Shown piece after piece: positions 42,834 through 50,908 of a stretch of DNA of 64,000 bases. The first letter of the stretch is position 1. Each line of letters starts with the position of its first letter. The stretch comes from Neorhizobium sp. NCHU2750 (GTDB lineage: Bacteria > Pseudomonadota > Alphaproteobacteria > Rhizobiales > Rhizobiaceae): assembly GCF_003597675.1 (NCBI RefSeq), contig NZ_CP030832.1, forward strand, positions 1-64,000, given 5' to 3'. Made by a program: the position numbers and the translations under genes. The notes under the pieces were generated by a model, which worked only from the letters and a program-made list of their open reading frames with translations, was not told the DNA's origin and searched no databases.

Positions 42834-45800
42834 GTCTCACCGAATTGGGCAATGTCAAAATGTGCGAGATTATTGAGCCCGTTACCTTGGTCTCGATTGT
42901 GGCGCCGAGTTGCCGCGACGATGTCGATAACAGGATGGTCCCAAAACCCGCTTTACCAGCCTCCTCAACGTCGTCTTCACCATTTTCGTTCCAAGTCAAA
43001 ACTGTTTTATCGCCAGTTCTTTCCCAAGTGATAGTCAAGAAACCAGGTCTGTTGCCTAGTACGCCGTGCTTCACAGCGTTCGTGGCCCACTCGTGCAGGA
43101 TGAGAGTGAGGGGCGTGATACAGCTCGTCGAGACGGGGAATGGTCCACCACTAATTTCAATTTTTGAAGCCGAATGGGGCGCAAGGATGGTGGCGATCAA
43201 CTCCTCAAGATCGACCGGCTTGGTTCGATGCTGGTTGGACGCGAGCGTGTGGGCCTCTCCGAGCGCCAGCACACGGCTCTCTACGTCGTTCACGAGCGCT
43301 TTGGTCGTTGTGTGCGTGCGCGCGGCGATCCTCAGAATTCCGCCGATCATCGCAAAAAGGTTCTTCACGCGATGGTTCATCTCGTTAAGCATCAGCTCGC
43401 GTGCTTCAGACAATTGATTTTCCGCCGTGACGTCGACGCTTACTCCGATGAGGCGCGGCGGGTCGCTGTCTTCAACATATCGACCGAAGCTTTTGATCCA
43501 AGTCTGTCGCCCCTCGCCATCGATACGGATCGTGACCTCAAACGGCTCGCGTTTGTCCACCGCATAATTGAGCGCGCGATCGAAGGCCTTGCGATCGAAA
43601 TCTGAAAACTTTTCAGTCACGCTGTGAAGGGAAGGGTTATCGCCGCTGGTGCGGAGCAATTCCGCAGCCTGTCCGCCAAACACGAACTGCTTTCGATCCG
43701 GATGGTACTCCCACACGCCGATCCCTGATGCCTCAATCGCAAGGTCGAGGCGGTCACGCTCCGCTGCGAGCTGGCTTTCGACGCTGATCGCATGCGAGAT
43801 GTCGGTCAGGACGATTGTCGCGCCATCGATTGAGCCATCGATCGTCCGGTACGGCAGTATCCGCAGGGAGAACGTTCGCTGCCCGTCATGATCCAGTACC
43901 GTATCCTGATACTCGACGCCGTCTTCCATGACGCTTTCTACCCTGGCGTTCACATCAAACTTTAGGAGGCGGCTGGCGACATCCGATAGCGGACGCCCTC
44001 GATCGGTCGGCTGTAACGGGAACAAGGATGTTGCCGCCTTCGTGTAGGAGCGGAGGCGACGGTGCTTGTCCAGCACAATGACAGCGAGACTGGTGGACTC
44101 AAAAAAGTTTCGCAGATCGGTGTTGGCGACCGTAACTTCGTCGACCTTTGTTTTAAGCTCGTCGTTTACGGTCGTCAGTTCTTCGTTTGTCGACTGAAGC
44201 TCCTCGTTCATCGACATCATTTCTTCGTTGGAGCTCTTCAACTCCTCGTTTGCGGTTTCAAGCTCTTCCGTTGCTGATCGCAAACGGTGCCTTGCAGCAC
44301 GCAGCTCACGCTCAAGGCCCTCAACGTGGTCATTATTGGGTTCGAGATCGATCAGATCACCACTGTCGAGGGGCGTGAATTGCGAAACCTCCTGAAACAC
44401 AACCAGACGCGCACTCGCATTGAGAGGATCACAGACGATATCGGTTTTCAATGTCCCAAAGTCCGTCACGACCTCGACATTTCTGGCAATGACGCGCTTG
44501 CGTGCGGTCTTGGCCTGACGCAGAAGTGGACCGAGCTGCTCGCGCACGCCGGGCCTCGCCAAGGTGACAGCGCTAGCTTCGTTGATGCCACTAACCGGAA
44601 ATTCGAAAAAACGAGAAAGACGGCCATAGGCGGCTACAATCTGCCCCTCGTCATCCAGTACGATACTGGCCGGAACATACCTTTCCATGAGCCGGGTCGT
44701 CGCCAGTTCTTCTACGTGCTCGCCAGCCTCAGGCGCCGGCGACATGACCTTCGGTCTCTGCACATCACGCCGCTCCCCGGGCAACGGTATTGGATAGGTT
44801 GGGGAGCCCGGAAGTCGCTCGAACAGCCGCGCTTTCTGATCGATGACGGAAAAGACGTTATCGAAACGACCTACGCTTTCCGACGAGCCGAGGAAAAGAA
44901 AACCGCCCGGACGAATGGCATAGTGAAGGAGTGGCATTACGGTCTTTTGTAGCTTGTCGTCGAAGTAGATAAGGAGATTGCGACAGGACACCAGATCGAG
45001 CTTAGAGAACGGCGGGTCCTTGATCAGGCTATGCCCGGAAAACCGGATCATATCCCTTATCTGCCCGACAAAATTAAATCTTTCCTTGTGAGGAACGACA
45101 TAATGCTCCTGCAGCTCGTGCGGAATATCAGCAAGCGCAGCGATCGGATATGTCCCTTCTCGGGCGATCTTGAGCATACTTTCATCAATATCGGTCGCAA
45201 ATATCTGGACGTTACAGGGGAGGTCGAGTTCACGAGCCGCTTCTGCGAACAGGATCGCGATTGTGTAAGCTTCTTCCCCGCTTGAACAGCCGGGTGTCCA
45301 CACCCGAACCCCGTCCTCGGTATGTGCTCCCTCCTGAAGAAGCGGTTTAATTGCGTACTCGGACAAGACGTCGAACGAAGATCGATCACGGAAAAAACGC
45401 GTCACGTTGATCAACAGGTCGCGGAACAGCGCATCGCATTCGCTATGATCTTTCTGAACGCGGTCGAGGTAGTCGAAGCCGTTGTCTATTCCAAGGACAT
45501 GCATGCGTCTTTCGACCCGACGCACAAAGGTCGAGCGCTTGTAGCCCGCAAAATCGTGTCCCACCACAGTGCGGAGCGCAGTGCACAGATCATCGACGTG
45601 GTCTGCAACCTTTGACGCTTCCTTCTTGTCAGCCCCCTGACTTTTGCGAAAAAAGAAACCGCCGATGCAGGCGAGGATCTGTTCCGGCGGCTGCACGAAG
45701 TCAACGAGGCCGGTACCAGTTGCCGCCACAGGCATCCCGTCATATTTGGCGGTGGACGCTTCCTGCACCACACAGAGGCCACCATTCTCTTTGATCGCCC

Positions 45801-46230
45801 TCAGCCCTGTCGAGCCATCAGCCCCGGTTCCAGACAGAATGACACAGGCGGCATTGGCATTTTGGTCATTAGCGAGCGATATAAAAAAGTCGTCGATCGG
45901 CCGGCGCAGCCCGCGCGGTTCTTCAAAGTCCTTGAGTGCGAGCCGACCGTCGTCGATGCTCAGACTTTTTCCTGGCGGGATGATGAAGACCGTGTCAGCC
46001 TCAATTTCCTCTCCACCTTCGCATTGTCGAACAGACAACTGCGTGTGCCGGTCGAGCAGTTCTGCAAGCATGCTCTGGTGGTGGGGGTCCAAGTGCTGAA
46101 CCACGACGAACGCCAGGCCGGTAGGCACCTCGGCCGCCGCAAACATCTGGCGCAGAGCCTCAAGGCCACCTGCGGAGGAGCCGATTCCTACAACAGGAAC
46201 AGCGGCCTCAAAGTCTGGTCGTTGTGACAA
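42823..46230 (-). CDS. CheB-CheR-PAS-HWE histidine kinase fusion
   Basis: 1135 residues. CheB-like methylesterase at about 10-195 (GIGSSAGGLEALRQMFAA and VVQHLDPHHQSM). CheR-like methyltransferase at about 210-480 (RVWTPGCSSGEEAYTIAIL, then FATDIDESML). A coiled coil at about 640-715 (LETANEELKSSNEEMMSMNE). PAS domains at about 720-830 and 840-960. The C-terminal HWE kinase has NEMNHRVKNLFAMIGGILRI (His) and LHEWATNAVKHG. Such fusions connect sensing with phosphorylation of small regulators. It lies between the LOV gene and the regulator on the same strand, so they probably form one signalling unit. Confidence 0.92.
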   Translation of the reverse strand: MSQRPDFEAAVPVVGIGSSAGGLEALRQMFAAAEVPTGLAFVVVQHLDPHHQSMLAELLDRHTQLSVRQCEGGEEIEADTVFIIPPGKSLSIDDGRLALKDFEEPRGLRRPIDDFFISLANDQNANAACVILSGTGADGSTGLRAIKENGGLCVVQEASTAKYDGMPVAATGTGLVDFVQPPEQILACIGGFFFRKSQGADKKEASKVADHVDDLCTALRTVVGHDFAGYKRSTFVRRVERRMHVLGIDNGFDYLDRVQKDHSECDALFRDLLINVTRFFRDRSSFDVLSEYAIKPLLQEGAHTEDGVRVWTPGCSSGEEAYTIAILFAEAARELDLPCNVQIFATDIDESMLKIAREGTYPIAALADIPHELQEHYVVPHKERFNFVGQIRDMIRFSGHSLIKDPPFSKLDLVSCRNLLIYFDDKLQKTVMPLLHYAIRPGGFLFLGSSESVGRFDNVFSVIDQKARLFERLPGSPTYPIPLPGERRDVQRPKVMSPAPEAGEHVEELATTRLMERYVPASIVLDDEGQIVAAYGRLSRFFEFPVSGINEASAVTLARPGVREQLGPLLRQAKTARKRVIARNVEVVTDFGTLKTDIVCDPLNASARLVVFQEVSQFTPLDSGDLIDLEPNNDHVEGLERELRAARHRLRSATEELETANEELKSSNEEMMSMNEELQSTNEELTTVNDELKTKVDEVTVANTDLRNFFESTSLAVIVLDKHRRLRSYTKAATSLFPLQPTDRGRPLSDVASRLLKFDVNARVESVMEDGVEYQDTVLDHDGQRTFSLRILPYRTIDGSIDGATIVLTDISHAISVESQLAAERDRLDLAIEASGIGVWEYHPDRKQFVFGGQAAELLRTSGDNPSLHSVTEKFSDFDRKAFDRALNYAVDKREPFEVTIRIDGEGRQTWIKSFGRYVEDSDPPRLIGVSVDVTAENQLSEARELMLNEMNHRVKNLFAMIGGILRIAARTHTTTKALVNDVESRVLALGEAHTLASNQHRTKPVDLEELIATILAPHSASKIEISGGPFPVSTSCITPLTLILHEWATNAVKHGVLGNRPGFLTITWERTGDKTVLTWNENGEDDVEEAGKAGFGTILLSTSSRQLGATIETKVTGSIISHILTLPNSVRHDC

Positions 46231-46266
46231 GTGTAATCCTTTATGCCGGCGACTGTGTTGGCGACG

Positions 46267-46839
46267 CTAATAGGGCGAATTGGTCTCGAGCTCCGCGAGG
46301 GTCAGCTTTGCCTGGGCGATAGTCGTCGTTGAATTCGCAATGGTCGCCAGCGTTCCCTCGATAAGAACATTATGACCATGAAGTAGCGGCTTTAATCTGG
46401 AGAGCGCATCGCCCAAGGCGACGTCATAGGCCTGTAGCAGGTCAGGATGCGTCCGGCTCACGTCGAACTGTGATGCAAAGATGTAAGAAATCTTGCCAGC
46501 CGCACCGGTGAGCTTCGACATGAAAAGCAGGTTCACGAATGCTTGCTCGTCCTTGCGGAAGTTGACGATAGGCGTACGAACTGTCGCCGGGCCGTCCGGC
46601 TTCAGAAACGAATGTATCTTGGCCTTTGCCTCAGTGTTTTCGGCATGCAAGCCCCGCGGGCTTGTCTGCAGAAGGCGGCAGTTTTTTCCGACAACATCCG
46701 CGTTTTCGTAACCCGTTAACTGTGTAAATTGCTCATTGACCAGGACCAGGTGATTGTCCGAATCCGCTCTGGCCAAAGCCAAAGCGATCGACGAGTTTTT
46801 GAAAAACTCAGTCAGTGGTCGCTCGATCTCGTGATCCAT
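46267..46839 (-). CDS. Short LOV-domain blue-light photoreceptor
   Basis: 190 residues. The LOV core is about 15-130 with the flavin-adduct Cys54 in VVGKNCRLLQ (family GxNCRFLQ) and later VNFRKDEQAFVNLLFMSKLT with YIFASQFDVSRT, all standard flavin contacts. The remaining 60 residues are a helical extension (LSRLKPLLHGHNVLIEGTLA) without kinase or HTH domain. FMN binding and a photocycle are expected. AAGGA lies 8 bases before the ATG at 46839, favouring this start over ones at 46869 or 46917. The CheB-CheR-HWE kinase is 36 bases downstream on the same strand. Confidence 0.9.
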   Translation of the reverse strand: MDHEIERPLTEFFKNSSIALALARADSDNHLVLVNEQFTQLTGYENADVVGKNCRLLQTSPRGLHAENTEAKAKIHSFLKPDGPATVRTPIVNFRKDEQAFVNLLFMSKLTGAAGKISYIFASQFDVSRTHPDLLQAYDVALGDALSRLKPLLHGHNVLIEGTLATIANSTTTIAQAKLTLAELETNSPY

Positions 46840-46929
46840 AACTAAAATCCTTTTTTTTAGATATGGCATCGCGATGCAAAAATAGGAAGACCGCAGCAAA
46901 AACTGACTAACTACCATGTTATTGATGCG

Positions 46930-47250
46930 ATTATTGTATTTGCGCGAAGGCCGTCGCGGTGAGGTTCGCTCAACCCCTCTGGTTTCGAGCGAACAGCGTT
47001 GATAAAACCTCCCGTTGCCGCAAGCGCTGACTGCTTTTGGACCCTCAACGTTCGCACTTTTTCATTTCAAGGTTTGTCGGCTTGATCCAGACAGCTCGCA
47101 CCCGCCTCCGTTCGCTGCCATTTTGGCTCTGATCTCTGGCGGAAATCTCGAATTGAGGAAATAAGCAAGCCCCCGGGGACAGGGGGGCGCCGGTTCGCAT
47201 CCTATCAAGAGCATGAGACGGCGGAGCCGAGGAAAAAAGCTTCGGAGTTT
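46930..47250. other. Gap between LOV gene and response regulator
   Basis: About 320 bases; contains one dispersed motif copy (GGTTCGCATCC with TCAAGAGC, 47191-47213). Probably holds divergent promoters. No gene recognised. Confidence 0.5.
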
Positions 47251-47307
47251 TTGTGGCACTACTGGAACGAAACACGCAACGATCTATTTGGTACGTTATC
47301 AGGCAAA

Positions 47308-47730
47308 ATGTTTGAGGGCTTGAAGCAGGGCCACCTCTCTCCAACCGAAACGAGACAGCCCGTGCATTCCGAACCCGTCACAGTTCTCGTCGTCGAAGAT
47401 GAGACCCTGATCCGTATTGCTATCGTCGACGAACTGGAAGTAGCTGGCTTTCAGGTCTTCGAGGCCGATAGTGCTGCAGCCGCAATCGCCATCATCGAAC
47501 GCCATGCTGATATCCGGATGATCTTCACCGATATCGATATGCCGGGTACGATGGACGGACTAAAACTTGCAGCATTCGTTCGCGATCGTTGGCCACCCAT
47601 CAAAATCATTGTCACATCAGGCAGGTTTATCCCGGGCGCAGGTGAGCTGCCGCCCGGCGTTCCTTTTGTTGCCAAGCCGTACGACTTCGAGCTCGTCATT
47701 CGGTCGATACACGCGGCAATGACCGAGTAA
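47308..47730 (+). CDS. Single-domain response regulator
   Basis: 140 residues from the ATG at 47308; other possible starts are GTG 47251 and GTG 47361, and none has a strong ribosome binding site. Receiver domain: VTVLVVEDETLIRIAIVDEL with the acidic pocket, Asp in RMIFTDIDMPGTMDG, Thr in KIIVTSGRF and Lys in VPFVAKPYDF. This subclass commonly works with HWE and HisKA2 kinases, such as those encoded on each side here. No output domain. Confidence 0.87.
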   Translation: MFEGLKQGHLSPTETRQPVHSEPVTVLVVEDETLIRIAIVDELEVAGFQVFEADSAAAAIAIIERHADIRMIFTDIDMPGTMDGLKLAAFVRDRWPPIKIIVTSGRFIPGAGELPPGVPFVAKPYDFELVIRSIHAAMTE

Positions 47731-48140
47731 GATAGCTCTGCACTGCTCACCAATTGCTGATGTAGCGGCCCGGCGTCTGGTTAACGGAGGAAGGCGAGAC
47801 GCGCGTGGGAGGAGGTCGACGTCCGGCTATTCCGTCTGAAACCTTGTGGCACGCAAAGGACATTGGTCGGCCACCTTCATTTTTCCTGTAAACGCCTCGG
47901 ACTACATATGCTTGAGTTTGCAACAACCTAAGGTGGCGATCGCGCTCGTCAAAAAAACTAAACGTTGACGCCGGTCCGTTTGCAGCCTATGTGTCTTAAA
48001 TCGATCTTTTGCTTGCCGAGCTTGTCTACGGCGTGATTGGCACCGCGTTTTAAGCGAACTTCTCTTTCAAAAATAGTCGGTTCATACTCGCGTAGCATTT
48101 GCCTCGCGATCCCTCAATCTATGCTTTGAAAGGGTTCATC
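47731..48140. other. Long leader region of the cold-shock gene
   Basis: 410 bases without a gene. The part nearest cspA is probably a long 5' UTR, as in other cold-shock genes where folding controls translation. No CspA cold-box sequence was identified by eye. Confidence 0.5.
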
Positions 48141-48350
48141 ATGACCACTGGCACAGTAAAATGGTTCAACTCCACCAAGGGCTTCGGCTTTATCCAGCCT
48201 GACAACGGCGGCGCTGACGCCTTCGTTCACATCTCCGCTGTCGAGCGCGCCGGAATGCGCGAACTCGTTGAAGGTCAGAAGATCGGCTTCGAACTTGAGC
48301 GCGACATGAAGTCGGGCAAGATGTCGGCCTGCAATCTGCAGTCCGCTTAG
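48141..48350 (+). CDS. Cold-shock protein, CspA family
   Basis: 69 residues, complete cold-shock domain. RNP1-like KGFGFI in [20 protein letters not shown] and RNP2-like DAFVHISAV. It binds single-stranded RNA and DNA and melts RNA structure at low temperature or stress. AAGGG lies 6 bases before the ATG at 48141. A longer in-frame start at 48099 is not supported. A strong terminator follows at 48412, and two coding genes for highly charged proteins lie downstream. Confidence 0.93.
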   Translation: MTTGTVKWFNSTKGFGFIQPDNGGADAFVHISAVERAGMRELVEGQKIGFELERDMKSGKMSACNLQSA

Positions 48351-48365
48351 TGATATCTGCTTCCC

Positions 48366-48442
48366 TTTGACCACGGATGTACTGGCATCGCCGGAAGCAC
48401 TTATCAGTCTGAGGCCAGGCGGCTTGCCTGGCCTTTTTATTT
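48366..48442 (+). ncRNA. Candidate 3' UTR-derived small RNA after cspA
   Basis: The block GACCACGGATGTACTGGC (from 48369) repeats the sequence at 38328, and both are followed about 45-50 bases later by a strong terminator. Here the distance between cspA stop and block is 18 bases, so a product cut from the cspA mRNA is more likely than an independent promoter, since no good -10 follows TTGACC. Predicted only from sequence. Confidence 0.4.
48412..48442 (+). terminator. Intrinsic terminator after cspA
   Basis: AGGCCAGGC (48412-48420) pairs perfectly with GCCTGGCCT (48426-48434) around GGCTT, followed by TTTTATTT. Confidence 0.9.
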
Positions 48443-48470
48443 GGTCGAACGACCGACGATGGGGGAATCC

Positions 48471-48695
48471 ATGACGGAAACATACAGCAAATCTCGCCAG
48501 CAAGCCGAACTCGCCTTCGGCAACGTTCAATCCCAATTCTTTTCCAAGAACAACACGTTGGAAGAGTTGCAGTCGGAAGAGCACGCACGCGAGGCGAAGA
48601 CATTACGGCTCAGAGAAGCAAGGCTTGCGAAAGAGCAGGCTGAACGGATCTCGGCAACTGCCGCGCTCGTCGCTAAACGCGCCAAGGCGCGCTGA
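48471..48695 (+). CDS. Small charged coiled-coil protein
   Basis: 74 residues, MTETYSKSRQQAELAFGNVQ then SQFFSKNNTLEELQSEEHAR and a Lys/Arg/Ala/Glu-rich helix (LRLREARLAKEQAERISATA). Such proteins are frequent directly after cspA in Rhizobiaceae and may be stress-induced; function unknown. GGGGGAA lies 4 bases before the ATG at 48471. The terminator at 48412 separates it from cspA, so transcription could be read-through or independent. Confidence 0.75.
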   Translation: MTETYSKSRQQAELAFGNVQSQFFSKNNTLEELQSEEHAREAKTLRLREARLAKEQAERISATAALVAKRAKAR

Positions 48696-48726
48696 CCGCA
48701 GCATCAGCGTTCTAGGGACATACTAT

Positions 48727-49107
48727 TTGAGAAACTTTGCAAACACTGAGCTCGTCGACCGACGATCCGCTGCTGCTAACGCGAAAGCGGCGCTCCTTGC
48801 CGCTTACCAGGTAGCCAAGACCGCCAACGATCCCGTACGGGCTGCAAAGCAGGCCGAGCGCACCGCACTTGTTCAAGCGCGCAACTCACGGCGTGTAGAA
48901 CGAGACCGTCTCAAAGTTGAGGAGCGTAATCGACGCGACGCCGATGCGGCCGAAAAGCAGGCAGCTATCGAAGCTGCTGCGTTAGCGGAAACGGAGGAGC
49001 GCGCGATCGCTGAGAGCGCAAGGATCAGACGTGTCGTTGAGGATGATGCTGCCCGGAAGGCCGCGCGCGATCGCCGCTATGCGAACCGCAAGGCTCGGCA
49101 GGCCTAA
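48727..49107 (+). CDS. DUF6481-like charged helical protein
   Basis: 126 residues from a TTG start (AGGGA 8 bases upstream). It starts RNFANTELVDRRSAAANAKA then LLAAYQVAKTANDPVRAAKQ and continues as an almost uninterrupted Ala/Arg/Glu helix. It resembles DUF6481 proteins of Rhizobiales and Sphingomonads. Strong charge suggests nucleic-acid or ribosome contact, but that is conjecture. A frame start at 48625 would overlap the previous gene and adds nothing recognised. Confidence 0.7.
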   Translation: MRNFANTELVDRRSAAANAKAALLAAYQVAKTANDPVRAAKQAERTALVQARNSRRVERDRLKVEERNRRDADAAEKQAAIEAAALAETEERAIAESARIRRVVEDDAARKAARDRRYANRKARQA

Positions 49108-49186
49108 ATCGCCAGCAGACTAAACCGGGGCACGTCCCGGCTTGACGAAGCGACCGCTCCCGAGAGGGCCGCAGCAGGAGCATGCC

Positions 49187-49462
49187 GTGTCACCAGACAA
49201 AAACGAACTGCAGGCAATCAATACGGCTTGGCAGATTGCGATCCAGGAAATCCTGCGGATGATGATACGCGATATGTACCACGGAAGCGGCGAAGAAGCT
49301 TTCAAAACACATATCAAACGGATCGAAGAAGCCGCGGTCGACAGCATCCAAACGGACTTGCGGCTTCGTGGCACGGACGAGTGGACTGAGGTTTTGGTCA
49401 AAGAGCGGGCAAGCAACTTTGTTACGACGCTGCTGACATCCTTTACCTACGATCGTGCCTGA
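49187..49462 (+). CDS. Hypothetical small helical protein
   Basis: 91 residues from a GTG with AGGAG 6 bases upstream: SPDKNELQAINTAWQIAIQE, ILRMMIRDMYHGSGEEAFKT and VDSIQTDLRLRGTDEWTEVL. Helical, cytosolic, no known family. The ATG-less upstream start at 49142 is less likely. Position near stress genes suggests similar regulation, without direct evidence. Confidence 0.62.
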   Translation: MSPDKNELQAINTAWQIAIQEILRMMIRDMYHGSGEEAFKTHIKRIEEAAVDSIQTDLRLRGTDEWTEVLVKERASNFVTTLLTSFTYDRA

Positions 49463-49682
49463 TCGCCAAACCTCCAGGTATCAAGTAATCCGTGCAACCA
49501 GGTGCGGCTATCCTATCAGAACAAAAAACGGCTTGCGATCGAGCTTGAGTGCGGGAGCGCACCTGGAACACCGCCACGCCTGGCTCGTTTGGGTGCCGGC
49601 GTTATGAGTATCAGACCTTTCCTATCAAGCAGATCGTACGCGCTTTTGCGTCTCGATCAGCAACCGTAAGGAACCACATTCG

Positions 49683-50135
49683 ATGATCGATAAACAAGAT
49701 TTCTCCGTCAGTTCAAATGGCGACCGGTGGTCGCTTGAAAAGCATCAAGTCTCGGGTGAAACGGTGGTGGTGCATGATGCGAACGCGCCTTCAGGCGGAC
49801 AGGTAACCCGCATTCCTGTGGCGGATTTCCTCAATTGCAATGTGGGCAAGCCCGAATATGAAGCCCTGCTGCAAATACTGGGTCAATCGCACCCGAGGCC
49901 GGAAAGCCAGCTCAGCGAGGATCAGGGTGAAACATCCTCGTATGCGACCGCGATGCGTTACCTCAATCTCGGTGGACGACGCCGGGCGAAGGTGCACGAC
50001 AATGTCGTCACCACGCGGTCATGGGAGAATGATCCTTCGGAAGCAGAGGCTTTCTGGCAAGCAAACGTCGAAACTCTCGACGAAAGAGGTCGACGAGATG
50101 TCGCGCTTCATCTGCCGAGCATCAGCGAACGATAA
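49683..50135 (+). CDS. Hypothetical protein
   Basis: 150 residues: MIDKQDFSVSSNGDRWSLEK, then VVVHDANAPSGGQVTRIPVA and a C-terminus WQANVETLDERGRRDVALHL. The N-terminal third looks like a small beta domain. GGAACCACATTCG precedes the ATG, without a perfect Shine-Dalgarno. I recognise the type from rhizobial plasmids but no family name or function. Confidence 0.66.
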   Translation: MIDKQDFSVSSNGDRWSLEKHQVSGETVVVHDANAPSGGQVTRIPVADFLNCNVGKPEYEALLQILGQSHPRPESQLSEDQGETSSYATAMRYLNLGGRRRAKVHDNVVTTRSWENDPSEAEAFWQANVETLDERGRRDVALHLPSISER

Positions 50136-50201
50136 TCGTTCAAGGTATGGACTGACGCAGAGCCAGGAGCACCCTCCTTTCCTGGAGCCTTTGCCTTAGC
50201 A

Positions 50202-50441
50202 TTAGCGGCGATCGAGCTTCACTCTGTAATCTGCGTAGGCCGCGATAAATGAAAATCTGGCAATCTCGGCATCGCAGCGATATCTGAGCGTACTGTTGCA
50301 GTCAGCAATAGCAGCGCGGAAAGTCGCTCCGGTTTGATGGCGAAAATTTTCATGAAGGAATGTGAGAGCCGCTCTTGGCCCAGTGATGGGCTTATCGAGC
50401 AGGCCATCTTGAACGAAGACAGCAAACTCCCAATCTTTCAA
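50202..50441 (-). CDS. DUF982 protein
   Basis: 79 residues: MKDWEFAVFVQDGLLDKPIT, then GPRAALTFLHENFRHQTGAT and FSFIAAYADYRVKLDRR. Clear DUF982 pattern. Third copy in the window (also 10555 and 34400). Its ATG overlaps the end of the PAS/LOV remnant upstream, so the two frames were probably once adjacent genes. Function unknown. Confidence 0.78.
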   Translation of the reverse strand: MKDWEFAVFVQDGLLDKPITGPRAALTFLHENFRHQTGATFRAAIADCNSTLRYRCDAEIARFSFIAAYADYRVKLDRR

Positions 50442-50564
50442 CGCATCCGTATCGGATGGAGGGGAATCGCTGCGCAGGCACGCACTATTCGAAGCGCTAT
50501 CACATGAGATGGTCTCAAAGGGACAAGGCGCCGGTTGGCGCAGCTGGCCCGAGCAGTTTTGGCA

Positions 50565-50761
50565 TCCGGGCAGCGTAGAGGTAAATGCCTTCGCCGCAAA
50601 TCATGTTGCGGCCGATAAATATCTTCTTCGCTGTATCCCGAAAGCTCACAGCAGTGTTGCAAAAAGATAATCGGATTGTCGTCTTGGCAGGCATCTGTGA
50701 TCAGCATCGACATGCGGGTTGCCTTGAGCGCTGCCGCTAATGAGGCCGTCGATAAAGTCAA
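50565..50761 (-). pseudogene. Fragment of a LOV/PAS-domain gene
   Basis: The minus-strand frame beginning at 50761 has LKATRMSMLITDACQDDNPI and IIFLQHCCELSGYSEEDIY, the exact start of a LOV domain (RMPMLITDPRQPDNPIVFVN type). The expected GRNCRFLQ motif and everything after it are missing or scrambled. It is thus a relic of a second LOV gene, next to the phytochrome gene. Limits are approximate. Confidence 0.65.
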
Positions 50762-50908
50762 TGAAAGCGCTCACTAAAAAATTAGTTAAACCGCAGCCCG
50801 TGGTTTTTGATCGTCATTCCAGCTTGTGCTAATCAACGGAGGAAACGCCGGTGTCCTGCAGGCGTGGTCGGCATTGCCGGCTTGAAAGACAACACGCAAA
50901 GGCCGGCT

